DNA of 64,000 nucleotides from Mycetocola miduiensis (GTDB lineage Bacteria > Actinomycetota > Actinomycetes > Actinomycetales > Microbacteriaceae), in the NCBI RefSeq assembly GCF_900115155.1, contig NZ_FOVM01000002.1:64550-128549 (forward strand), read 5' to 3'. Every line of letters starts with the position of its first letter. The stretch's first letter is position 1. The notes below the pieces were generated by a model. The model worked only from the letters and a program-made list of their open reading frames with translations, was not told the DNA's origin and ran no database searches. Both the position numbers and the translations under genes were made by a program. Shown piece after piece: positions 25,303 to 32,975 of the stretch.

Positions 25303-26829
25303 TTGCTTTTAAGAGCAGAAGGTTTGACGAAAGTCTTTCCTGGAGTTATTGCACTCAACGACATCACGATCGACGTCGCTGAGGGCGAGGTCCATTGCAT
25401 AGTCGGTGAGAACGGTGCTGGGAAGAGCACACTCATCAAATGTTTGACAGGTGTGTACAAGCCCGAAAAGGGACGCATCGAGGTCTCTGGAGAAGCTACG
25501 ACGGAGGGCGGCGTCCAGTTCGCCGCCGTCGCGTATGTCCCCCAGGAAATTGACCTCTTCATGCAGATGTCGGTCATGGAGAACCTCTTCATGCCCTTCG
25601 AGCGCACCGGAGTCACGACGCCGATCAGCTACCGGGCGCTCGAGGAGCGTGCGCGTCCGATCATCGAGGAATATGGGATCAAGGCGACGCCCCGGACCCT
25701 GGTCTCGGAGCTGTCTGTCGCGGACCAGCAACTCGTCCAGATCGCACGGGCCGTACAGCATGAGGACGCCAAGATCCTCATCCTCGACGAGCCGACCTCA
25801 AGCCTCACTGATGACGACGCGACGAGAGTCTTCCAGGTCGTCCGTCGCGCTAAGGCAAGGGGCATGGGCGTCATCTACATCTCGCACAAGCTCGACGAGT
25901 TGGCCGTCATTGGAGACCGGGTGACGGTCTTCCGCAACGGTCGTTCGGTCGCCTCGGACTACATCGAGAACGTCGATATTGACTGGCTGATACGCGAAAT
26001 GACCGGCCGAAAACTTGCCTGGGAACAGTCGTTCGTGCCGAATTCTGGGGATGGCGACGTTGTTCTTGACGTTCGCAGCGCATCCGGACCTGGTTTTCAA
26101 GACGTCTCGTTCCAGTTGCGGGCTGGTGAAATCCTGGGGTTCTCCGGGTTGGTCGGTGCCGGCCGGACCGAGCTCATGTTGTCCATCTATGGGACCACCC
26201 CGCTTTACGCGGGTGAGATCACCGTTCATGGAGCCGATGGGGAGCGGGCCGGCGGGCGGTCATCCCGACGCAAACGGTCTCCCGAGATGTCGCTCAAGGA
26301 AGGTCTGGCCTACCTGCCCGAAGACCGAAAGCGGCTGGGGATCTTTGGAGGGCTTTCCGTTGCGGCCAACACCTCGATGATGTCGCTTTCCGGGTTCGTT
26401 CGGGGGGGCACAATTCGGCAAGGCACGGAGAAACAAGCTGTCCTCGAAGAGGTCAAGCGCTACGACGTCAGATTCCCAACCATCGACACCGCGATTCGTC
26501 TTCTCAGCGGCGGGAATCAGCAAAAAGTGATCATCGCGCGAACGATGATGGTCACTCCCCGGATCGTCATCTTCGACGAGCCCACCAAGGGAATCGACGT
26601 TGGAGCTAAGTACGAAATCTACGATCTCATGCGCCGCCTGGCAGAGGAGCAAGGGCTGGGAGTCATCCTCGTTTCGTCTGAGCTCGACGAGATCGTCTAC
26701 TGCTCGAATCGAGCAATCGTAATGAATCAGGGACGCGTGGTGAGTGAGTTTGACCAGCCCCTCAACAAGGAGGCACTCGTGAGCGCAATGTTTGGACACC
26801 GGGACCCGATTGGAAACGTCAATGAATAA
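25303..26829 (+). CDS. Sugar ABC transporter ATP-binding protein (two-domain, RbsA/MglA type)
   Basis: 508 residues from TTG 25303. Two ABC domains: the first has Walker A GENGAGKSTL at about residues 36-45 and Walker B ILILDEPTSSL; its signature is degenerate (VSELSVADQQLVQIA). The second starts near residue 260 with GLVGAGRTEL in place of Walker A, as in all RbsA-type proteins, and has the signature LLSGGNQQKVIIART and IVIFDEPTKGIDVG. It energises uptake of the sugar delivered by the upstream lipoprotein. Its end overlaps the permease start by eight bases. Confidence 0.95.
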   Translation: MLLRAEGLTKVFPGVIALNDITIDVAEGEVHCIVGENGAGKSTLIKCLTGVYKPEKGRIEVSGEATTEGGVQFAAVAYVPQEIDLFMQMSVMENLFMPFERTGVTTPISYRALEERARPIIEEYGIKATPRTLVSELSVADQQLVQIARAVQHEDAKILILDEPTSSLTDDDATRVFQVVRRAKARGMGVIYISHKLDELAVIGDRVTVFRNGRSVASDYIENVDIDWLIREMTGRKLAWEQSFVPNSGDGDVVLDVRSASGPGFQDVSFQLRAGEILGFSGLVGAGRTELMLSIYGTTPLYAGEITVHGADGERAGGRSSRRKRSPEMSLKEGLAYLPEDRKRLGIFGGLSVAANTSMMSLSGFVRGGTIRQGTEKQAVLEEVKRYDVRFPTIDTAIRLLSGGNQQKVIIARTMMVTPRIVIFDEPTKGIDVGAKYEIYDLMRRLAEEQGLGVILVSSELDEIVYCSNRAIVMNQGRVVSEFDQPLNKEALVSAMFGHRDPIGNVNE

Positions 26830-27871
26830 CGAAAACCAAGTTGCCGCCAAAGGTGCAGGAGCGCCGCCGTGGGTAAGGGCCGCAACCAAATCCCCTCTAC
26901 TACCCATCTTCGGGATCCTCGTCGCGTTGATCGTGATTGCATCGGTTGGGTCACCACACTTCTTGACGGAGTACAACATTCAGGCCCTCGTGCGCGATCT
27001 GGCCTTCGCCGTGCTCATCGCTACGGCGATGTCGATGCTCCTCCTGTTGGGTGAACTGGACCTCTCCGTCGGCGCCAACGCGTCGCTTTCCGGTGTCCTG
27101 GCAGGAACCTTGATGGTGCAGCACGGCGTCCCCGCATTCCTCGCTTTCGTGATCGGAGCGTTGCTGGGCGGTGTGTTCGGAGCGATCAATGGAATCCTTG
27201 TGGCAGGCCTGCGGCTGAACTCGCTGGTCGTAACCATCGGCATGACAGGTGTCTACTCTGGAATCGCCCTTGTGCTCACCAAGGGCAAGGCGATCACCGG
27301 TATCCCCGAGGAAATCCTGTTCCTCGGCAAAGGCACCTTCTTCGGGATCCCTATTCCCTTCATTGTTGCCGCTGTGGTCCTCCTCCTTGCGCTCGCTGTG
27401 CTGAGATGGACGCCCATTGGGCGCTACGTCTATGCGATCGGAAACAGCGCCGAAGCCTCCCGCCTGATCGGCATCAGAGTCGATCGGATCCGCGTTCTGC
27501 TCTTCGCGAGCGTCGGCACGGTCGCCGGCCTCGCTGGAATGTTGTACGTCGCCCGGCTCGGGTCCTCACAAACCTCAATAGGTGGTGAGTGGGCGATCAA
27601 CGGCATCGCTGCGGCCGTGATCGGCGGCATCGCCCTGACCGGCGGAACCGGGTCTCCGCTCGGAGGCGCGATCGGAGCAGCAATCATCTCGGTCATCTCG
27701 AACCTGATCGTGTTGTTCGGCGTCAACGTGTACTGGCAATCGGCAGTCAGCGGAATCGTCGTCGTCCTTGCTATTTCGCTGGGTTCCTTCTCCGCCATGC
27801 GCCGAGCTCGCCGCGAAAGGATGATCAAAACCAGAGATGCCGCTGCAGAACCATTGAAGGTAGGCGTCTGA
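26822..27871 (+). CDS. Sugar ABC transporter permease (RbsC type)
   Basis: 349 residues from ATG 26822, overlapping the ATPase gene. About ten membrane spans. The family text LLLLGELDLSVGANASLSGV (RbsC G-x-D-LSVG motif) and ALTGGTGSPLGGAIGAAI near residue 275 mark the branched-chain/ribose permease group. It should work as a homodimer with the two-domain ATPase. Confidence 0.95.
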   Translation: MNNENQVAAKGAGAPPWVRAATKSPLLPIFGILVALIVIASVGSPHFLTEYNIQALVRDLAFAVLIATAMSMLLLLGELDLSVGANASLSGVLAGTLMVQHGVPAFLAFVIGALLGGVFGAINGILVAGLRLNSLVVTIGMTGVYSGIALVLTKGKAITGIPEEILFLGKGTFFGIPIPFIVAAVVLLLALAVLRWTPIGRYVYAIGNSAEASRLIGIRVDRIRVLLFASVGTVAGLAGMLYVARLGSSQTSIGGEWAINGIAAAVIGGIALTGGTGSPLGGAIGAAIISVISNLIVLFGVNVYWQSAVSGIVVVLAISLGSFSAMRRARRERMIKTRDAAAEPLKVGV

Positions 27872-28257
27872 TTGAACTCGGACCTAACCTTTCCCTCGCC
27901 GTCAAAAGGTGAATGACACCGGATTCACTCGGCGAGCTGACCGGTTCCCTTCACGAGAATTACGGCGTATCCCGATATCAGTAACACTCGCCCGCTCGCC
28001 ATGCCTTGGCTAGCCGAGGGCGATATACGACGGATCTGAGCCGTCGGCGGCTCAGAAAATGGCAACTCCATTTGTCACGGCGCAGGAAAAACGCAACGAA
28101 ACACAGAGCTGTTTAGGCTCTAGAAAGTAGGCATCATGGACAACACATTTTGGGGTGGATCCCCCTTGGCGGCAGTGTTTCTGATGGGCTCCCTCTCCCG
28201 GTCTGGACCGTCGATGGTGCTCGCCGACCGTCTTTGCGATGACTCATGGAGCACGCG
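27872..28257. other. 386-bp gap between transporter and kinase
   Basis: No gene can be supported in most of this stretch. It is less GC-rich than the flanks. Its last part holds a short open frame (28136-28261). The gap breaks an otherwise tight operon, so a second promoter or a lost gene (for example a polyol dehydrogenase) may have stood here; nothing recognisable of it remains. Confidence 0.4.
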
Positions 28258-28261
28258 ATGA
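28136..28261 (+). CDS. Possible 41-residue peptide overlapping the kinase start
   Basis: From ATG 28136 to TGA 28261, reading MDNTFWGGSPLAAVFLMGSL at the start. The stop overlaps the kinase ATG as ATGA, which hints at translational coupling. Only a weak RBS-like AAGTAGG stands upstream. It could be a leader peptide or the end of a deleted gene. I do not recognise the sequence. Confidence 0.3.
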   Translation: MDNTFWGGSPLAAVFLMGSLSRSGPSMVLADRLCDDSWSTR

Positions 28262-29990
28262 CCCGCCTGTTCAATGAGCCCGGCGACTTTGCCGACGAGA
28301 TGGTCGACGGCTTCGTCGCAGCGAACTCGCGCTGGGTGCGACGAGTGCACGGCGGAGTGGTTCGGTCGACTAGGGCAACGGCGGGTGCCGTCGCTATCGT
28401 GACCGGTGGTGGTTCTGGTCACTACCCGGCCTTCGGCGGTCTGGTAGGGCAGGGGCTCACGCACGGCGCGGCGCTCGGGAACTTGTTCGCCTCACCTTCC
28501 TGGCAACAGGTCCGCTCTGTAGCGAAGTCCGCGAATGCGGGTGGGGGCGTCCTGCTTTGTTACGGCAACTACGCCGGGGACGTGTTGAATTTCGACAAGG
28601 CCCAGGAACGCCTTCGTTCGGAGGGCATCGAGACCCGCACCGTCGCCGTGACAGACGACATCTCCAGCGCCTCTGCGACAGATCGTCACCGGCGCCGCGG
28701 TATCGCAGGCGACCTGGTGGTCCTGAAGACCGCGGGCGCTGCATCCGATGCAGGGTACGACCTCGACGAAGTCGTGAGGGTCGCGACAAAGGCGAACGAC
28801 CGCACCCGTTCCATCGGCGTTGCCTTCAGCGGATGTTCCCTCCCAGGGGCATCTGAACCGCTCTTTACCGTCCCTGAGGGCCGAATGGCAATAGGTATGG
28901 GCATCCATGGGGAGCCCGGAATCGGCGAGGCGGCGGTGCCGTCCGCCAACCAATTGGCTGTGCTGCTCGTCGAAGCCCTGCTCGCAGAGCTGCCAGACGA
29001 CGTAGAGCAGGCTTCGGGCCAGCGCGTTGCGCTCATCCTGAATGGACTCGGCTCGGTCAAGTACGAGGAACTGTTCGTCGTCTACGCGAAGATCGACGCA
29101 CTCTGTGCGCAGCCGAGATCGAGATCGTGGAGCCTGAGGTCGGCGAGCTCGTGACCAGTTTCGACATGGCGGGAGTCTCGCTGACGTTTACCTGGCTGGA
29201 TGACGAGCTTGAGGGCTTCTGGCGCGCACCCGTCGACGCTCCTGGCTACAAGAAGGGAACCATACCCGAGTCTCCTAGCGGCGAGCTCGCCGACGTCGAG
29301 AACGCTATTGTTCGCACCATTCCCGACTCGTCGCCCGAAGGAAGGAATGCTGCCGCACTCGTACTCCTCGCGCTGGAAGCCACCCTTCGAACTATCGACG
29401 AAAACGCGGACGAGCTCGGACGGATCGACGCCGTGGCCGGAGACGGCGACCACGGCATCGGAATGAGACGCGGTGCAACCGCCGCGGTCGCGGCAGCGCG
29501 TGCGCTCGTCGCCGCCGGCGCCGGTGTCGCCACCGTCCTGGATGCTGCGGGTGACGCGTGGTCTGACCGAGCAGGCGGGACATCGGGAGCGCTGTGGGGC
29601 GCGATCCTCGAGAGCCTTGGCAAGGAGACCACCGACCTGAACACTCCGAGCTCGATAAACATCGCAGCGGGCGTCCGTCGGGCTACCGCCGCGATCCTCG
29701 AGTTTGGCGCGGTCGTTGGAGACAAGACGATGGTCGACGTGCTCGTACCATTCAACGATGCTTTCAGTCAGGGTGTAGCCGATGGTGCCTCCCTCTTCGA
29801 AACGTGGCGGGCCGCATGCGCAGTTGCCGATGATGCGGCCGCGGCGACCGCCGACCTGTTACCTCGTATGGGCCGAGCGAGGCCACACGCCGAGAAAAGC
29901 CTCGGCACCCCGGACGCGGGCGCGACATCACTCGCCCTGATCATCCGCGAGATCGGTGGCGCTCTCTTGGACCCGTCGCCCCAAAACTAA
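28258..29990 (+). pseudogene. DhaK-DhaL fusion kinase, probably erythrulose kinase, with one frameshift
   Basis: The first frame (28258 to about 29110) is a DhaK domain: GGGSGHYPAF, the NYAGDVLNF motif and GMGIHGEPGIGE, whose His217 binds the substrate carbonyl. The second frame continues EIEIVEPEVGELVTSFDMAG as expected from the same protein, then a DhaL domain with AVAGDGDHGIGM and DRAGGTSGALWG for Mg-ADP binding, ending at TAA 29990. One base is missing near 29115-29125. The joined product of about 576 residues fits ATP-dependent dihydroxyacetone-type kinases, including L-erythrulose 1-kinase and D-erythrulose 4-kinase; the two isomerases downstream favour erythrulose. As written the two domains would be separate peptides; a sequencing error is also possible. 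Confidence 0.82.
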
Positions 29991-30016
29991 CTGTCCCCAT
30001 CCCTAAGGAGCATCAC

Positions 30017-30496
30017 ATGGACAAGCAACTTCGTATTGTCGTTGGATCTGACGACGCTGGCTTCGATTACAAGGAGGTACTGAAGGCCGACCTGGAGAAG
30101 AGCGGGCTTGTCGCTTCCGTGTACGACGTCGGTGTCGACGCCAACGCCCACACTTCCTATCCAAGCATCGCCATCGAGGCGGCCGAGATGATCGCCCGAG
30201 GGGATGCCGACCGCGCCCTGCTCATCTGCGGCACAGGCCTGGGCGTCGCAATCTCCGCCAATAAGGTGGCCGGCATCCGCGCAGTCACTGCACACGACTC
30301 GTTCTCGGTCGAGCGAGCCGTGCTATCGAACAACGCTCAGGTCCTGACCTTCGGGCAACGCGTCGTCGGCATCGAACTCGCCCGACGTCTCGCACGCGAG
30401 TGGTTGACCTATCACTTCGACCCCACCTCGGCGTCCGCCGAAAAGGTCGACGTCATCACCGAATACGAGCGCCGGATCTCCTCGGACGCACCTTGA
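30017..30496 (+). CDS. RpiB-family isomerase, probably D-erythrulose-4-phosphate isomerase (EryI/DerI type)
   Basis: 159 residues, RBS TAAGGAG seven bases before ATG. The RpiB/LacAB fold is clear: [14 protein letters not shown] at the start, [20 protein letters not shown] with the catalytic Cys, and [17 protein letters not shown]. RpiB interconverts ribose and ribulose 5-phosphates; relatives in erythritol and threitol operons turn D-erythrulose 4-phosphate into D-erythrose 4-phosphate. The TPI-like gene immediately downstream and the DhaK-type kinase upstream favour the tetrose role. Its TGA overlaps possible starts of the next gene. Confidence 0.9.
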   Translation: MDKQLRIVVGSDDAGFDYKEVLKADLEKSGLVASVYDVGVDANAHTSYPSIAIEAAEMIARGDADRALLICGTGLGVAISANKVAGIRAVTAHDSFSVERAVLSNNAQVLTFGQRVVGIELARRLAREWLTYHFDPTSASAEKVDVITEYERRISSDAP

Positions 30497-30498
30497 TA

Positions 30499-31305
30499 GT
30501 GCGCACCAGTTCGCCCTACTTCACGATCGGCATCAGTCTGAAAATGTACTTCGGGCACGCGCAGGCGATACGTTGGGCCAACGCGATCGGTGAAATCGTC
30601 GCCGACCACCCCGCCGTAGCGCGGGGTGTCGCCGAGGTCTTCGTCGTACCCAGCTTCCCGTCTCTCGCGCCCGTGCGCGACGCCCTCGCCGGATCGGGCG
30701 TCCGTCTAGGGGCCCAGGACCTATCGTGGGCGGACAGCGGCGCGTTCACCGGAGAGGTGAGCGGTGCGGAACTCGCCGAAATCGGCTGCGCGCTGGTTGA
30801 GATCGGGCACGCTGAACGGCGACTCCTGTTCCACGAAGACGAGAACATCATCGCGGCTAAGACAGCTGCCGCGCTGCGCAACGGGCTAACCCCGCTGCTG
30901 TGCGTGGGCGAACAGGAACAGGAGTCGGTTCCTGTTGCGGCCCGCAAAGTGATATCCCAACTTGACTCGGCACTGACTGCCACTGCCTCAGCCGGGCTAT
31001 CGGGACCACTGCTCGTGGCATATGAGCCGCAATGGGCGATTGGCGCACCCGAACCCGCATCCGCCGAACACATCTCGGCCGTTGTCGCCAGCCTCGAAAA
31101 ACATCTCGCCGGCCTCTCCGCCCATGTCAAAAGTCGAGTCATCTATGGAGGCAGCGCCGGACCCGGGCTACTCACGACGCTCGGGGGGGCCGTGCGCGGG
31201 TTGTTCCTCGGACGCTTCGCCCACGACCCTGCCGCCGTCCGACTTATCCTGGATGAAGCCAATGCGCTTGCTGGTGGCTCATTGATCGCTCCGCGAGCGG
31301 GATAG
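30499..31305 (+). CDS. Triosephosphate-isomerase-like protein, probably L-erythrulose-1-phosphate isomerase (EryH/LerI type)
   Basis: 268 residues from GTG 30499; TTG 30493 is an alternative that overlaps the RpiB-like stop. TPI motifs are kept: Lys in GISLKMYFGH, His in EIGHAERR, Glu in AYEPQWAIGA, and the phosphate loop VIYGGSAGPGLL. The opening SLKMY in place of the TPI WKMN, and the context, separate it from housekeeping TpiA. Known relatives in Brucella (EryH) and mycobacteria (LerI) convert L-erythrulose 1-phosphate to D-erythrulose 4-phosphate, the substrate of the RpiB-like partner. The operon would end in D-erythrose 4-phosphate for the pentose phosphate and shikimate routes. Confidence 0.88.
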   Translation: MRTSSPYFTIGISLKMYFGHAQAIRWANAIGEIVADHPAVARGVAEVFVVPSFPSLAPVRDALAGSGVRLGAQDLSWADSGAFTGEVSGAELAEIGCALVEIGHAERRLLFHEDENIIAAKTAAALRNGLTPLLCVGEQEQESVPVAARKVISQLDSALTATASAGLSGPLLVAYEPQWAIGAPEPASAEHISAVVASLEKHLAGLSAHVKSRVIYGGSAGPGLLTTLGGAVRGLFLGRFAHDPAAVRLILDEANALAGGSLIAPRAG

Positions 31306-31859
31306 CAATGATGTGATTGCAGAATCAGCCAGAACCTGTGTAGCAGCGGACTGATACGCTGCGCACCCATGCCGCCGCCCGAAAGATCTGACGTCAGCGT
31401 TGTAGACACGATCTTTGATGAGACGACCTTCCGAGACGCTCCGGAGCCCCTCACCAATGCTCCTGCGCTGTCGACGAAGATATCCACTTCGGTGCCTTTG
31501 GACGGGAGTGCGGGGTCGCGCCTGGGTTCAGCGCGGCGAGGATATGCCGGTTGGCGCCATCGGAACGGCGGCAACCGGCGTCCGGTCGGGACCCGGGAAC
31601 GGAGCCGATCCCGGGGCATCCGCGTTTCGAACGCGACGGCTGCTCCGAGCGTCGCATCCCGCACCTTCGCCCAGGTGCCGTCTTCCTGGATCTTCAGGAG
31701 CCACGATGGCCGCTCAGACCCCTAATCTGTCATTTATCTGTCACGGCCGGCCGCCTGTCGCGGCAGACCATCGACGCCTACGCTGACAACCTCCGCGCCG
31801 TCCTCCTTCCGGATCTCGGCAAGATGCGTGCGAGGCAATCTCGGAGACGCGGCCTACCG
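31306..31859. other. Gene-free stretch with relics after the sugar operon
   Basis: Apart from the integrase relic described next, no gene is supported. The first 240 bases show only short frames without recognisable sense. Confidence 0.45.
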
Positions 31860-31860
31860 C
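31545..31860 (+). pseudogene. N-terminal relic of a second tyrosine integrase
   Basis: Fragments in different frames match the opening of an actinobacterial integrase: PVGAIGTAATGVRSG (N-terminal arm-binding part), RTFAQVPSSWI (start of the SAM-like core domain) and GRLSRQTIDAYADNLRAVLL with PDLGKMR, a convincing core-domain helix pair. The catalytic half is absent. It differs from the relic at 21895-22583, so a second element was once present here. A 35-base stretch at its end (31831-31865) resembles 22621-22655. Confidence 0.65.
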
Positions 31861-32063
31861 TAATGCTTCTTGTGCGCGGCATCCCCCCGGTGCCCGGCGT
31901 CCGGCTTGTGCGCCTGGTCTGCCTTGTGCGCCTCTTGCACCGCATCGGACGCGGCGCTCATGTCGTGGTCGTGCTCCTTCGCGTGCTTCTCAGCGCGCTT
32001 CTCCTTGAGCGTCTTGGCGGCCGGCTTCTTGACGTGATGCTCGTGCGGCGACTTGTCAGGCAT
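31860..32063 (-). CDS. Small Lys/His-rich hypothetical protein
   Basis: 67 residues from ATG 32063, with a good RBS (AGGAGAG) seven bases upstream. The product is strongly basic and charged: MPDKSPHEHHVKKPAAKTLK, then EKRAEKHAKEHDHDMSA and a tail of HK/DAH repeats. No membrane or signal segment. Short proteins opening MPDKSP..KK..KSLKEKR are, as I recall, frequent in this family of bacteria without known function; the His content might bind metal, which is speculation. Confidence 0.65.
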   Translation of the reverse strand: MPDKSPHEHHVKKPAAKTLKEKRAEKHAKEHDHDMSAASDAVQEAHKADQAHKPDAGHRGDAAHKKH

Positions 32064-32344
32064 GATCTCTCTCCTGTTAATACACTGTACCCGCCATTTC
32101 GACGGTTCGAACGGTTCGCTCCAGCGATCTCGCTGCGTCCATGACGTTCCCGTTGAGGGTTCCCAATGGCATAGCGCTGGCCAGCCCGGGTGCATACGAG
32201 GACCTGCGCCAAATGCGTCCGTTAGCCGTCCGGCTTGCGGTTTACTCATCCCCGAACCTTCGAGCGCATGCGGAGGCATTGCCAGCGAGTATCGTCTCAA
32301 TGACGCAGGGTCCGAATCCGGACGTGCACGTGAGAGGCCAGTAA

Positions 32345-32831
32345 CGGCGCGCGGCACCAGGCGCGATCGATACAGCAAGGTCCCCAACAGCGCAGCATTC
32401 ACGGGCGGCATGAGGCTCTGTCCGACCAAGAACGCTGCGTTGTAGAACGCGACGAGCCCCTCGCCTGCGGTGGTCAACGAGGCCGCCTCCGCCCCGGAAA
32501 CCCCCGATTGACGCAACGCCACGAGCGAGGGGATGCTCGCGACCCCGACGAAGATCATGGCGGCTTCAATCGCGCGACTGGCGACAAAGCCCAGGGCCAT
32601 GCTTTCGTTCTGTCGCCTGACCACCGGGAACAGCGTGACGGCTGTACCGACGCCGGTGAGCGCGACGAGCACCTCGACGAAGCCGCCCCAGAGCGCGCCG
32701 CTGTCAGCGCTGGAGCTGATGATGAAGTCCGCACCCTTCACTGGGCCGTACAGGGCGAGAGCGGGAATGGAGACAAACGTGATCAGGTAAAAGATGCCTG
32801 CCACGAGCGCGGTCTTCCTTGTTGAACTCAT
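32345..32831 (-). pseudogene. DUF4386-family membrane protein, C-terminus lost
   Basis: From ATG 32831 (RBS GGAAGG region upstream) the product reads KTALVAGIFYLITFVSIPAL, four hydrophobic spans and VGQSLMPPVNAALLGTLLYR, then SRLVPRA, all typical of DUF4386 integral membrane proteins. Members then continue with two more spans; here the homology stops near 32345 and the frame runs on as unrelated Arg/Pro-rich text. By chance no stop occurs before the small Lys/His-rich gene, whose frame is the same. The C-terminal third has been lost, so this is most likely non-functional. Confidence 0.65.
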
Positions 32832-32975
32832 TGGAATGCCTTCCAGTTGCGGCGCGAACCACCGGTTGCCACACGCAAACCCGGAGTACCGTCCCCAGCA
32901 GCGACCGCCCGTTGACTTCGCCTCAGATCGAGAGGACCGTGGCAACTGGAGGATGCGGCGGGAAGGAGCCGCGAC

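Noticed and set aside
22839-31305. Dihydroxyacetone or ribose utilisation as the main reading of the operon
   Set aside because: The simultaneous presence of TPI-like and RpiB-like genes with a DhaK-type kinase fits tetrulose phosphates better; a pure DHA pathway would need neither isomerase. Kept as an alternative only.
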